DNA from: a virus
DNA: 64,000 bases
Reading direction: 5' to 3' (one strand)
IMG/VR virus record: IMGVR_UViG_3300047472_000191
Location: 60,940 to 124,939 of that record
The position numbers were made by a program, and so were the translations under genes. The notes under the pieces were generated by a model. It saw only the letters and a list, made by a program, of their open reading frames with translations, was not told the origin of the DNA and searched no databases. The first letter of the stretch is position 1. Each line of letters starts with the position of its first letter. Below, one piece after another: positions 17,701 to 26,688 of the stretch.

Positions 17701-19366
17701 CCTGGCCGGGACTGTCAGCAAGGGCCTGGGCGTACTCAAGGACGCCGTCCTGGGGGCTGTCGGGGTCGTGGTTAACCCGCTTCTGAACGCCGCCGAGAAG
17801 ACCGTCGACAAGCTCATCCCAGCCAACGGCGGCTGGGAAAACCTGGCCAACGGAACGTTGAAGCAGCCGATCGAATGGATCAAGGGCTTCATCAACAAGG
17901 AAGACAAGAAGGCCCAATCCGTCGGCGGCGTCATCCCGGCCGGACAGCACCTCGCGATCATCGACGCAGCCCTGAAGGCTGCGGGAGCCCCTCCGCCCGG
18001 AACTAAGGAGCAGTGGGAAGCCGGGATGAACACGCTGATTCAGCGTGAGTCCGGGTGGAACGCCTCCGCCATCAACAACTGGGACTCCAACGCGAAGGCC
18101 GGGCACCCCTCGCAGGGTCTGACGCAGACGATCCCGTCCACGTTCAACGCCTACGTTCCGCCAGCGCTGCGGAGCCTGGGCATCCTCAACCCGATTGCCA
18201 ACGTCGCGGCCTCCGTCCGCTACATCAAGTCCGTGTACGGCGGCATCCAGAACGTTCAGCAGGCCAACGCCAACAAGGCCCCCAAGGGCTACTGGACCGG
18301 TACCTCTGGGGCCGCTCCGGGTATGGCCTGGGTCGGTGAGCGCGGTCCCGAGCTGATCGACTTCCACGGCGGGGAGACGGTCTACAACAACGGCGACTCG
18401 ATGCGCATGCTGCGTTCCGGGCTGCTCGGGGGCCTGCACGGCTACGCCTCCGGTACCGCGAAGCAGCGGTCCACCGTGCGCCGGACTTACCACGAACTGG
18501 ACAGCGACACGGCCCGGCGCAACGCCGCACAGAAGGCCTACAACGCGGCGCACACGAAGTACCTGAACGCGACCACGGCCAAGGAGCAGCAGGCCGCGCG
18601 CAAGGAGATGGACAAGTACCAGAAGCGGATCGACAACGCGAACAAGGAGATCGCGGCCGACAACAAGTTGATCAAGCTGCACGACAAGAAGTACAAGGCC
18701 GCCTCGGATGCCGTCCGCCGGGAGCGGGCCGATGCTGCGGCTCTGGCGGCTGCTCGCAAGAAGAAGCGGGACGCACAGATCTCTGCGGCCCGGACGGCGG
18801 CGCAGAACTTCATCAACAACGCGAAGGCCAAGATCGACGCGAAGCTCCAGGTGGCGACCGATGCCCGCAACGGGTATTACGACGCGGCGAAGCAGAGCGG
18901 ACAGCTGACCAACCTGACGGGCAACCGGGCGGCCGGGTTCACCCAGCAGCTTCAGGCGAAAATCACTGCAATCAAGAACTTCCAGGCAAACCTGCACAAG
19001 CTGGCTACTCTCGGCCTCTCGCAGGGGGTTATCCAGCAGATCGCGGCCATGGGGGCGGACCAGGGCGGGGCGCTGGCTCAGTCGCTTGCCCGGACGACGA
19101 CGGCGGCCGATGCGAAGGGTCTCAACGCGAAGTACGCGGAGCTGGACAAGGTGGCAGGGCAGTACGCGGATTCGGCTGCGAATGACGGGTACGGTCTGAG
19201 TTCCCTAAAGGCCCAGTCAGCAGTTCTTTCCAAGACGAAGATTACGGTAACGGCGCCGAATACGATCATGGTTACTATTGACGGAAAGACCTTCAAGGCC
19301 CACACCGAAAAGGTTGTTGAATCGAAGGTGACCGAGATCGTGGACAAGGCTGGAAAGAAGAAGTGA
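14708..19366 (+). CDS. Tape measure protein with lytic transglycosylase domain
   Basis: 1552 residues, the longest gene in the window, starting at GTG 14708 after GAGGGAG. A helical N-terminus is followed by hydrophobic segments and a Trp-rich middle with a duplicated 45-residue unit. Near residue 1110 is an SLT-like domain (RESGWN with catalytic-type Glu, then GLTQTIPSTF), expected to open peptidoglycan during DNA entry. The rest is Ala/Lys-rich coiled coil. It sets tail length by spanning the tube. Confidence 0.9.
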   Translation: MSGTYSAGDIEASLKLDRSEFNRELTQAKRDAEDFQKQTYKPRVSLDDTEAKTKIQALKDELQSLHNITVSAALSGFDSASTHLAALQAQADHLNGMVITIYADVDTTAAAASLTALRAAASDNITIHADVDTRVAAASLARLRAAAADPINIPTGGGDPGGPAPRPRPGVPDGDDERNRKLKDPFKIPGALFSLPGLIASVLPQLPALTTLLGGATAAVVSFGVAAGGALGVYGAATMGAVKQATAHKKAVESTGKALEAAQARLAGTTAGTAAYTNALKAVTEAEKAHKEALKDLTPAEKQFTDSLNGVQTAWQSFIKSTEVYTLKPVATVLDGAKAALPQLIPLVKDLAPAFQSVAVAMKNWLSGDGLHRFVYFLRTTGVPIVLHMIAGFRTFMAAGGALMRAFGPIAVKMSEYFETLGKKSEAWAQGGGVLRFRDHFFEAWHQLKPIFSELITLVGHIWEILQGTGSPNANALVGVLHGLNTAIGNLQPAAVKSLGEIFQSISDVAIQLAPVIGITSKAIVDIINVLPPGTIRAIADAMIAWKLAVLGWNAAIAAWAFLTSIIAGLTLAWRTLSFVFAASPIGVIVTGLILLVGIIVLIATKTTWFQTLWKYTWEGIKIAAHAVWVNVLQPTFHGIWVGLQEIGKWGVWLWNNALKPAWNGIASGASWLWGYLKPVLVGIGNAFMLVGKVIWIFWSTYAKVVFIIFEAAIKALWLYVLKPVFGWIAAGWHALGTGVMWVWHHLLKPAWDLVVAGAIYVWNHGVKPAIGWITAGWHAVGDGVMWVWRHLLKPAWDMVSDGATKLWKNYISPVFNGIKNTISDKWDWIKAHVFSPMGDFFTKKIPGWADTMKGKLVTAFDTAWKGIQKVWDNVKKAIGSPIYLVAKYVWNDAIYGIMDKISGFVHQKNPLGKIPLDNIPHFAAGGPVRGGTPGKDSVLSMLMPDEHVLTREDVAAMGGQHAVARFRSALHGGAPVQGANNTGHFGIGGWIGDAGSALAGTVSKGLGVLKDAVLGAVGVVVNPLLNAAEKTVDKLIPANGGWENLANGTLKQPIEWIKGFINKEDKKAQSVGGVIPAGQHLAIIDAALKAAGAPPPGTKEQWEAGMNTLIQRESGWNASAINNWDSNAKAGHPSQGLTQTIPSTFNAYVPPALRSLGILNPIANVAASVRYIKSVYGGIQNVQQANANKAPKGYWTGTSGAAPGMAWVGERGPELIDFHGGETVYNNGDSMRMLRSGLLGGLHGYASGTAKQRSTVRRTYHELDSDTARRNAAQKAYNAAHTKYLNATTAKEQQAARKEMDKYQKRIDNANKEIAADNKLIKLHDKKYKAASDAVRRERADAAALAAARKKKRDAQISAARTAAQNFINNAKAKIDAKLQVATDARNGYYDAAKQSGQLTNLTGNRAAGFTQQLQAKITAIKNFQANLHKLATLGLSQGVIQQIAAMGADQGGALAQSLARTTTAADAKGLNAKYAELDKVAGQYADSAANDGYGLSSLKAQSAVLSKTKITVTAPNTIMVTIDGKTFKAHTEKVVESKVTEIVDKAGKKK
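16886..17106 (+). repeat. Direct repeat inside the tape measure gene
   Basis: Two copies of about 85 bases (starting at 16886 and 17021, offset 135 bases) are nearly identical and encode the pattern GWI.AGWHA.G.GVMWVW.HLLKPAWD. This is one 45-residue unit duplicated, a likely route to longer tails. Confidence 0.8.
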
Positions 19367-19367
19367 T

Positions 19368-20696
19368 ATGCCGGTTGTAGTCCCCACAGGATCCCCGGTC
19401 TCCTCTTCGACCACGGACTCGACGTCTTTCGACGGACGTATCCGGGTCATAGACGACCCGGCGTTCGGCGGTGTCCGCATCAAGATCGACTACTCGTTGG
19501 ACCTCAACTTGTGGTCCAACCCTTTCCAGTGCACGGTGTACCGGAAGCACGAAGACGGCTCCGTGTACACGGTGCGTGGCGGAGACCCCTACCTCAACTA
19601 CGCAGGCAAGGGCTGGCTGTACGACCAGGAAGCCCCCCTTGGCCAGCCCGTCTCCTACTACGTCGTACCCATCGACGCCGACGGGGGCACGGGGGTCCAG
19701 TCGGCTGTCGCCTCCATTCTCACGGGCACTCCGGCGGGCGGTTTCAACAGCCCCGACATGTGGCTGGTCAACCTCGCCGATCCCAGCGCCTCGGTGCGGG
19801 CACGCGGCCTCAACACGCTTGCCGGTAACTACAACGGGCGCAGCGACAAACAGACGGTCCTCGGCAGCCCCTTCCCCACGGTGACGCCGGACACCCGGAA
19901 CGGACTGAGCACCCAGATAACTGTGCTCACGGTCGGGCAGCAGGAATTCGTTGCCATGCAGAAGCTCTTGAAGCAGAGCATCATCATGCGGAAGTCGTCG
20001 TTATGGGAAAGGCCTGACGGCTATTTCACCGTGGACGACGCCTCCTATGCAGCCCAGACCGCCGGAACAGGGCGAGGCGCGTACGCCTGGCAGATGGGCC
20101 TTACCGAGGTAAACCGCCCCAATACGTACGGCCAGACCGTCGCCAGTCCCTCTTTCACCTTTGCCTCATATCGGGATCAGTTCCCGCTGTTCAGTGATGC
20201 CCCCATGCTGCCGTTCGATGCCATCCAGGGCGGCAACGTCATGGACCCCAACACGTCCAGCCTGGAAACCGACGATTCACAGTGGGTGGCAAACACCAAC
20301 ACGACCAAAACGTGGTCGGCGGAACAGGCCAAGCAGGGCACGCACTCCCTGAAAATGGTCGCCACGACCGTCGGCGTTTTCGGAGCGTTCACCGGGCCGC
20401 GCTTCCCGGTGAACCCGGACGCCGTCTACACGTTCACGGCGTGGCTGTACAGCCCGAACGGCCTGGTGGCGGACCTTCAGCTCGACTGGAAGGACGGTGC
20501 GGGCGGCTACCTCGCCAGTGATTCCCTCGGTGAGTGGGGGCGGACGGTGGCGCTCACCCCCAACATCTGGACCAAGGTCGCTCTGTCCGTCAAGCCGGTT
20601 CCCGGGGCAGCTCTGGTCACGCCGCTGGTCCGTCTGACCGCAACAGCGGGCGGCCAGGTCGGTTATGCGGACAGCATGAGTCTGGAGAACATCTGA
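19368..20696 (+). CDS. Minor tail protein with C-terminal jelly-roll (carbohydrate-binding-like) domain
   Basis: 442 residues, directly after the tape measure gene, where the distal tail protein is expected. The last about 150 residues (from NVMDPNTSSLETDDSQW to the end) show the beta-sandwich pattern of carbohydrate-binding modules. It overlaps the next gene by one base (TGATG). Confidence 0.65.
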   Translation: MPVVVPTGSPVSSSTTDSTSFDGRIRVIDDPAFGGVRIKIDYSLDLNLWSNPFQCTVYRKHEDGSVYTVRGGDPYLNYAGKGWLYDQEAPLGQPVSYYVVPIDADGGTGVQSAVASILTGTPAGGFNSPDMWLVNLADPSASVRARGLNTLAGNYNGRSDKQTVLGSPFPTVTPDTRNGLSTQITVLTVGQQEFVAMQKLLKQSIIMRKSSLWERPDGYFTVDDASYAAQTAGTGRGAYAWQMGLTEVNRPNTYGQTVASPSFTFASYRDQFPLFSDAPMLPFDAIQGGNVMDPNTSSLETDDSQWVANTNTTKTWSAEQAKQGTHSLKMVATTVGVFGAFTGPRFPVNPDAVYTFTAWLYSPNGLVADLQLDWKDGAGGYLASDSLGEWGRTVALTPNIWTKVALSVKPVPGAALVTPLVRLTATAGGQVGYADSMSLENI

Positions 20697-21844
20697 TGCT
20701 CTCCCACTCGTTGCGCCTGGAACGGATGCTGGCCGACGGCACCCCCCTGAAGATCGAACCCGTACTGGAGTGGTCCCCGGACTGGGCCAACTGGTACCCG
20801 CTGACCGTGATCAGCGGAAGCCACACCCAGGACCGCACCAGCACCGTCCGGTGGACCTTGAGCGGCACCATCGCCAAGACGGTGCCCGTGGGGTTCGACG
20901 GCATCCACCCTTACGGCTGCCGCCTCCGGCTCCAGCTGGCGGTGTCCTGCCTGGGGTCCTCCCCCGAGTACATCCCCGCAGGCATGTACTCCGTCACCTC
21001 TGTGACGGAGAACTTCAACAACCTGGGCATTTCAGGCTCCAGCTTCGAACAGGACGTCATCGACTCCACGTTCCCCGTGGTCCGCAACCTGCCGGACAAC
21101 CGGACGATGACCTACCGGAGGCAGGCAGAAAAGCTCATCACCGAGGCAGTTCCGGACGCCCGGTTCCTCTGGGATCCCCGGCTGTCGATGAACACCGCGA
21201 TGACCTCCATGGCCGTGGACAGCGACCGCTGGTCCATCATCCACGGACAGTCCAACGATGCCTCCGTAGCCACGGCGCTGGGCGCAGACGCCCTCTGTGA
21301 CGCCTCAGGGGCCTTCTCCTTCGTCCAGCGCCCTTCGCTGACCGACACGCCCGTCTGGACCGTCTCCGAGGACACACAGACCAAGATCTCCGCAACGTTC
21401 GCCTACGACCGGCAGGGCGTGTTCAACTTGGTCGCGGTCACTGGAACCCCCGCCGACGGCGGCAGCCCCATCGGGCCGGTATTCGTATGGGACGACGACC
21501 CGCACTCCCCGACCTATGCCGGTCCCGACCCGGTGAACCATCCGGAACTTGCCGGGCACTTCGGCGTCAAACCCTACCGGTACGACTCCCCGCTGATCAC
21601 CGGCGACCGGCAGGCCTGGCAGGTCGGCCGGGCCATCCTGTCCGACATCGTGGGGGAGTCCAAGACGGTCTCTTTCTCCAGCCGCTTCCACCCCTGCCAG
21701 GAAGCCGGGGACGTCGTCCTGATCACCCGGACGAACGGGCGGCTGGAAAGCCACCTGGTGGACTCCATCGGCTACACGTGGGCCTCCGGCGCCGCGTCCT
21801 ACACCACTCGCAGCACCAAGCAGGAGGTCACGGTCCGTGTCTGA
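20696..21844 (+). CDS. Minor tail/baseplate protein (DUF5047-like)
   Basis: 382 residues. The layout (N-terminal domain built around SGSHTQDRTSTVRWTLSG, a middle alpha/beta part, and a C-terminal segment with SDIVGESKTVSFSSRFHPCQEAGDVV) fits the baseplate hub-type proteins of actinophages. Start ATG 20696 overlaps the previous stop. Coupled to the next gene by an 8-base overlap. Confidence 0.55.
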   Translation: MLSHSLRLERMLADGTPLKIEPVLEWSPDWANWYPLTVISGSHTQDRTSTVRWTLSGTIAKTVPVGFDGIHPYGCRLRLQLAVSCLGSSPEYIPAGMYSVTSVTENFNNLGISGSSFEQDVIDSTFPVVRNLPDNRTMTYRRQAEKLITEAVPDARFLWDPRLSMNTAMTSMAVDSDRWSIIHGQSNDASVATALGADALCDASGAFSFVQRPSLTDTPVWTVSEDTQTKISATFAYDRQGVFNLVAVTGTPADGGSPIGPVFVWDDDPHSPTYAGPDPVNHPELAGHFGVKPYRYDSPLITGDRQAWQVGRAILSDIVGESKTVSFSSRFHPCQEAGDVVLITRTNGRLESHLVDSIGYTWASGAASYTTRSTKQEVTVRV

Positions 21845-22598
21845 TGCCGCAAGCCTGTTGTCCAAACTGACCACCAGCGAACGCGCCGTAAAAACCCTCC
21901 GCGCCGTCGTGTCCGCCTACCGGGAAGACGGCCTGGTCAATCTCCGGTACGGGACATCGAGCCTGTACGGGATCCCTTGCCTGGCTTCCTACACCGACCG
22001 CAGCATCGGGGACGTGGTGCAGGTGCTGGACCTCGGTCACAGCGTCTGGGTGGTCCTGGGACGCATCGGCGGCGGTGACTCGGAATTCGTCTTTCCGACC
22101 ACACAGAACAACGGCTACCAGCAGTACTATTTGGACACTCTGACCAGCCGTGGCATGACGGACATCGGGTACGAGGGGTACATCGGGTCCTCCGGGACCA
22201 ACAATGAGCGGCCCCTCATGCTGGCCTGGTCGTACTACAACGGCAGCAGCAACAGCCTGAACAGCATCAGTGCAGGCCGGACCTTCGCGACCGTCTGTGT
22301 AGCCCGGAGCAATCTTCTCCACGGAAAGCGGGAGGCCGTAGAAATGCGGCTCTGCCCGCACAACTACAACGCACTGCCGAGCACCATCACGCTGGACACT
22401 GCATCGTTCAGCCCGGTCACGTTCCGTCTGGAAGTCGGGGAAATACGCAATGTCGCCCTCCCCGCCGACTGGTTCGCCGCCATGACGGCAACAACCCCGA
22501 CCATCAAGGGATTCGCCGTTCAACCTGTTACGGCAACCCCATCACAAGCCGGTTACGCAATTTTCAGCCAGATCTCCGGCGGCTTCAGATCGTTTTAA
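21837..22598 (+). CDS. Minor tail/baseplate protein with OB-like N-terminus
   Basis: 253 residues, GTG start inside the end of the previous gene. The N-terminal about 70 residues form a small beta-barrel-like segment (GTSSLYGIPCLA...IGDVVQVLDLGHSVWVVLGRIGG), as in tail hub/spike OB folds; the rest is beta-rich. Role inferred from position. Confidence 0.5.
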   Translation: MSDAASLLSKLTTSERAVKTLRAVVSAYREDGLVNLRYGTSSLYGIPCLASYTDRSIGDVVQVLDLGHSVWVVLGRIGGGDSEFVFPTTQNNGYQQYYLDTLTSRGMTDIGYEGYIGSSGTNNERPLMLAWSYYNGSSNSLNSISAGRTFATVCVARSNLLHGKREAVEMRLCPHNYNALPSTITLDTASFSPVTFRLEVGEIRNVALPADWFAAMTATTPTIKGFAVQPVTATPSQAGYAIFSQISGGFRSF

Positions 22599-22633
22599 TC
22601 GGTATAGTTGTTCGACAGTAAAGGAGGAAATCC

Positions 22634-23269
22634 GTGGGAGCCACGTTCAGCGCGTTTTCTGCACTTCCGGTGCCGGATACCGCAGCCAGCAATGACGTCC
22701 CCTACTGGTTATCCCAGCTGGTGGCCGTCCTGGACACCAAACTCGTTCTCGCCGCTACCTCCACGGCGGACCGGGACAGCCGCTACTTCAGCGCCCCGTC
22801 CGGTGTGATCTGCGTCGTCCGTGACGGCACCGGGACCGTTCTCGGCGTGTACGTGAAGACGTCCAACGCCGGAACGTCCGTCTGGTCGACCATCTGGACG
22901 GCACCTGTCCCGCAGACTCCGGTCAACATCCCCCTTTCGGACGGGGTGCAGGTAGCGAACGGCAAGCCGCCTATCGCTGTCTACAACCCCGCCGCGAACA
23001 CCTGGACTTTCTGGGGAAACGTCGGTTTCACCAACGGCACGAACATACCGACCAACACCATTCTCGGAACTGTTCCGGCGGCGGTTTCTCTCAGCACGGT
23101 TCAGCCCTACTACGAAGGTATTGCCCCCACGTCGGTCGGAGGAACCGGCAGCCCGTCCGGAGGGGCAAAAATTTCTTTCTCGGTCGGTGGCAACATCGTG
23201 ATATTCCTCCCGTCCGGCGTCTCTCCGGCCTGGGTCGGTTTTGACGGCATTGTGCTTCCGGGCGCGTAG
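22634..23269 (+). CDS. Minor tail protein
   Basis: 211 residues, beta-rich with a Gly-rich C-terminus, GTG start after AAGGAGG. It lies in the baseplate cluster. No family recognised. Confidence 0.55.
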   Translation: MGATFSAFSALPVPDTAASNDVPYWLSQLVAVLDTKLVLAATSTADRDSRYFSAPSGVICVVRDGTGTVLGVYVKTSNAGTSVWSTIWTAPVPQTPVNIPLSDGVQVANGKPPIAVYNPAANTWTFWGNVGFTNGTNIPTNTILGTVPAAVSLSTVQPYYEGIAPTSVGGTGSPSGGAKISFSVGGNIVIFLPSGVSPAWVGFDGIVLPGA

Positions 23270-23280
23270 GGGGAATTGAC

Positions 23281-24345
23281 GTGGCGCGTTTCATTTACGG
23301 TGGTGGTGGTGACGGGGACATCATCAAACCCACAGGTGTTCCGTACATCAACGCCAGTGCAAACGTGTTCGACGCACGCACCGGCGGAACTCAGATAGCG
23401 GATCTCCAGAACATTTCCGGATCCGCTATCACCTCGGTGGCCACGGACGCGTTCGGGCAGGCCATCTTCTACGGCCCCGACAACTACATTGGCGTCCTCT
23501 GGCTCGACTTCGGCAGCGGCGTCCGATGGGCGGTATCCCCCAAGGCGGTAGACCTCGCCGCGTTACGGGCGATCGGCGTGCAGCGGGCAGCTGACGCCGC
23601 CGCAACGACCCCGACCGCGAAGGCAGGGCTCCCGTACAACGCGGCGGATCCACTGGAACAAGCGCTTGCGGCAGCCCTTGACCCCCTGGTCATCCCCCGG
23701 TTCGCGTCCCAGTCGGCCCGGGACGCGGCCTTTCCGTCTCCCCAGGGCGGTGACAGGTGCTGGCGGACTGACCTGGCCCTTGAGCAGGTCTTCAACGGCA
23801 AGCTGGGTCTGTGGCGGAACAACAGTTTCGCCTACAACTTCGGGTCCGTGGGCGGGTCGGTGACGGTCGCCAACACGGTTACCGAAACCCAGCTGTCAGT
23901 GACAACGGTCCCTGCGAATACTCCGGCTGGGGCGACGTTCAAGGTGACGGGTTACGGCTCAATCGTTCAAGCCGCCAACGCGACCCCCACCCTGACGCTG
24001 CGGCTCAAGGTCGGGGGCGTATCGGGTGTGAGCCTAGCGGCGAACTCCTGGACGGCGGCCACCAACGCAACACCGAGTGCGCGTGCTTGGCAGGTCCAAG
24101 GATTTGTCACCCTGAATTCAACCGGTGCCAGCGGGACCTGGTTCGGGAACCTGACGGGTTCTTCTACTATCACCAGCACTACGCCCCTCTTCAGCTCCGG
24201 GGCGTCCTTGCGCAGTGACGGTACTTCGCTTACCACAAGGGACTCTACGGTCTCTCAAAACCTCTCTCTGACCGCTCAATGGGACGCCGCGTCCGCATCG
24301 AACAGCGTTATTCAGTACGGCTGGGCCTGGGAAAGGGTCTGCTGA
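23281..24345 (+). CDS. Minor tail/fibre protein, first copy of a tandem pair
   Basis: 354 residues. The first about 190 residues (starting MARFIYGGGGDGDIIKP) match the next gene nearly column by column, while the C-terminal 165 residues are unrelated and beta-rich. A common attachment domain carrying different receptor-facing ends is the likely reading. Stop overlaps the next start. Confidence 0.65.
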   Translation: MARFIYGGGGDGDIIKPTGVPYINASANVFDARTGGTQIADLQNISGSAITSVATDAFGQAIFYGPDNYIGVLWLDFGSGVRWAVSPKAVDLAALRAIGVQRAADAAATTPTAKAGLPYNAADPLEQALAAALDPLVIPRFASQSARDAAFPSPQGGDRCWRTDLALEQVFNGKLGLWRNNSFAYNFGSVGGSVTVANTVTETQLSVTTVPANTPAGATFKVTGYGSIVQAANATPTLTLRLKVGGVSGVSLAANSWTAATNATPSARAWQVQGFVTLNSTGASGTWFGNLTGSSTITSTTPLFSSGASLRSDGTSLTTRDSTVSQNLSLTAQWDAASASNSVIQYGWAWERVC

Positions 24346-25316
24346 TGGCCAGATTCCTCTACGGCGGAGGTGGGGACGGAGACGTCATCAAGCCCACGGG
24401 TACGCCGTTCCTCAACACCACAGCGCTGGTCTACAACTCCCGGTCGGGAGGCACGCTGATTACCGATCTCCAGAACATTTCCGGTACCTCTATCGGTCAG
24501 GTGACCACCGACTCCAACGGGCAGGCCATCTTTTTCGGGCCGGACAACTACATCGGTACGCTGTGGCTCGACTTCGGCAGCGGCAGCGGCGTGCGGTGGG
24601 CTCTGTCGCCCAAGGCCGTGGACCTGGCCGCTACCCGGGCTATCGCGGTACAGCGGACGGCAGACGCGGCAACTCCGAGCTTCACCACGAAGGCTCACCT
24701 GCCCTACAACGCGGCGGACCCGCTGGAACAGGCCCTCGCGACAGCTCTGGACCCTCTGGTCATTCCCCGGTTCGCCACAGCAGCAGCCAGGGACACCGCG
24801 TTCCCGGCTCCGGCGAACGGTGACCGGTGCTACCGGACCGACCTTGCTGCCGACCAGGTGTACACCGGAACGGCCTGGGTGACTCTGGTACAGGCAGGGC
24901 CGTGGACACAGGCGAACCTTTCCATATCTCCGACGTCGGGCAGTTTCTCTGTAGGTACTGGATCGCTCACTATCCGGTACCAAATCCAGGGGAAGGGTGT
25001 GGAGTTCTACATCGGCTTGACTGTGGCGGGGGACACCACGGTGGGGAACGGTGTGTGGACCGTCACCGGATTACCTTTCAGCATCTCGGCATCCAGCATT
25101 TTGGTGACGACTTTCCCGGGTCAGGTGTTCACCGGCTCCGCGCGTTTTATGGCGATTGCGCAGGCGGAAACAGCCACTACGCTTTCCCTGTGGTCCTATG
25201 CATCAACGGGTTCTACCGCAGTTACCCGGATCGGCGGCAGTGGTTCCACCCCCGGCGGCGGAACCTGGCAGGCCGGTAACTTCCTCCGCGTGGGCGGTAT
25301 CGCAGAACTCGCCTGA
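24345..25316 (+). CDS. Minor tail/fibre protein, second copy of a tandem pair
   Basis: 323 residues, ATG at 24345 overlapping the previous stop (TGATG). The N-terminal about 190 residues are homologous to the preceding protein; the C-terminal 130 residues are different and Ser/Thr/Gly-rich. It is the last gene of the main tail cluster. Confidence 0.65.
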   Translation: MARFLYGGGGDGDVIKPTGTPFLNTTALVYNSRSGGTLITDLQNISGTSIGQVTTDSNGQAIFFGPDNYIGTLWLDFGSGSGVRWALSPKAVDLAATRAIAVQRTADAATPSFTTKAHLPYNAADPLEQALATALDPLVIPRFATAAARDTAFPAPANGDRCYRTDLAADQVYTGTAWVTLVQAGPWTQANLSISPTSGSFSVGTGSLTIRYQIQGKGVEFYIGLTVAGDTTVGNGVWTVTGLPFSISASSILVTTFPGQVFTGSARFMAIAQAETATTLSLWSYASTGSTAVTRIGGSGSTPGGGTWQAGNFLRVGGIAELA

Positions 25317-25345
25317 CATCCGGGCGGACTAGGAAAGGGAACAGC

Positions 25346-25624
25346 ATGACGGAATACACACGACGCTACCCAAGCGGTTCGTCGGACTTCTATCCGAACG
25401 GCACCACTCTTCAGGTCAGCTACGTCGTTGCGGGTACCGACGGTTCTTCTATCGAAGGCACACTCGACACGCACGGGCTTCTCACAGAGGACCAGATAGA
25501 CGAACTCGCCTTCGCCATTCAGACCGCGTGTTCCGGTCTTCCCTGGCTGTCGACATCCTTCGTTACGGTCCTGGAGGACGGCCGCCGGGCATTTTCTGTC
25601 TCTCCGGTAACACCTCCACAATAG
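25346..25624 (+). CDS. Hypothetical protein at end of tail operon
   Basis: 92 residues, no recognised domain, ATG after AGGAAAGGGA. It lies between the fibre-like genes and the lysis cluster. An imperfect hairpin (about 25641-25672) follows. Confidence 0.6.
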   Translation: MTEYTRRYPSGSSDFYPNGTTLQVSYVVAGTDGSSIEGTLDTHGLLTEDQIDELAFAIQTACSGLPWLSTSFVTVLEDGRRAFSVSPVTPPQ

Positions 25625-25696
25625 GGACGTTCTAACGAAATAGCCTCCCTTGGTACGATCCAAAGAGGCTAATTCTGGTTCCCGAGGGGCAATTCA

Positions 25697-26089
25697 ATGA
25701 GCGTTCCGTTAGACACCCTCATAACCACGGGTGCAGTGGTCTTCGGGAGCTTATCGACCTACGCAGGGACGCGGTACATGGGTCGGAATACGAACGCCAC
25801 CGAAAACCGCAAGGTAAAGCTCAGTGAGTTCGAGACGTTCAAAGAGGCGTACTACGAGCAGATCGCTGAGTTCAAGGAACGCTACGCGACTCAAGAAGCG
25901 AAGATGAACAAGGTGGAACGTCTGCTTCGCCTGGCTCTCAAGCACATCCGGGACCTGCGCACCGACATGCGGCAGCACGACGTCATTCCGTCCCACGGGA
26001 CGCCGTCCGAGCTGGAGAGCCTGCTGTGGACTCTCACGGATGAGGACGATGCGGAGGTCACCGCGTCGCACCCCGGATCGGGGGAGTGA
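25697..26089 (+). CDS. Membrane-anchored coiled-coil protein (holin-like or lysis accessory)
   Basis: 130 residues. A short N-terminal hydrophobic segment (residues about 5-25) is followed by a charged helix with coiled-coil character (residues about 35-95) and an acidic tail. Position directly before a lysozyme-like gene and two genes before a holin suggests a lysis role, but the single membrane segment would also fit a simple membrane anchor. Overlaps the next start by one base. Confidence 0.5.
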   Translation: MSVPLDTLITTGAVVFGSLSTYAGTRYMGRNTNATENRKVKLSEFETFKEAYYEQIAEFKERYATQEAKMNKVERLLRLALKHIRDLRTDMRQHDVIPSHGTPSELESLLWTLTDEDDAEVTASHPGSGE

Positions 26090-26652
26090 TGCGCGTTCCC
26101 CGGGCCCAGCTCCGTCAGGCCCTGATAGCAGCGGGCGCACAGAGCGGGACATGGGCACAGCCCGGAACGGCCGAGACTCTGGCAGCTGTGGCCCTCGCCG
26201 CGTCGGGGGTTCAAGGGGAAGCGGACTGCGATACGACGGACGGCCTGCGAGTCACCGTCTTCCAGATCGAGACGCGTCCCGCAGACACCGGACGGCGTAC
26301 CCCGCGAGATCGGGAGTGGCTCACCGACGGCCTCTCCAACGCGTGCTTGGCGGCCGTAGCGCTCACGCACATGAACGGGCTGAAGATGTGGCCCGAGTAC
26401 ACGTCCGGCGCCTACCGGCGCTACCTCCCGGAGGCGCATCCCCCGTCCATACAGCGGCCTGAGGACGACGTTCCGTACCAGGAGGCCCCCGTGTTCCCCG
26501 GCGTCCCGCTACGGCTCCTGATGCGCGCCTGCGGATGGATCGCCCCGTCCAACGTAGACGCCGACCGGATCGCCGGGATCAACGGCTTTCCCTCCGCCGC
26601 AGACGTTCCCGCAGGGCACGTTGTGCGGATCCCCGTACAGCGGGGCTGGTAA
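26089..26652 (+). CDS. Degenerate lysozyme-like protein with LysM-like C-terminus
   Basis: 187 residues. The pattern AAVALAASG...DGLRVTVFQIETRP...NACLAAVALTHMNGLKMWPEYTSG follows the lysozyme/transglycosylase layout of actinophage wall enzymes, but the position that normally holds the catalytic Glu (ALAESG) is Ala. The last 50 residues resemble LysM (DADRIAGINGFPS...VPAGHVVRIPV). It may bind peptidoglycan without cutting, or use another acid. It sits in the lysis cluster. Confidence 0.5.
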   Translation: MRVPRAQLRQALIAAGAQSGTWAQPGTAETLAAVALAASGVQGEADCDTTDGLRVTVFQIETRPADTGRRTPRDREWLTDGLSNACLAAVALTHMNGLKMWPEYTSGAYRRYLPEAHPPSIQRPEDDVPYQEAPVFPGVPLRLLMRACGWIAPSNVDADRIAGINGFPSAADVPAGHVVRIPVQRGW

Positions 26653-26688
26653 TCGGCCCCGTGCTGAAAACCGAGTGAGAGGACTCTC

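Noticed and set aside
16724-18997. Leftward 757-codon open frame inside the tape measure gene
   Set aside because: Antisense shadow; the tape measure frame holds the transglycosylase motif and protein repeats.
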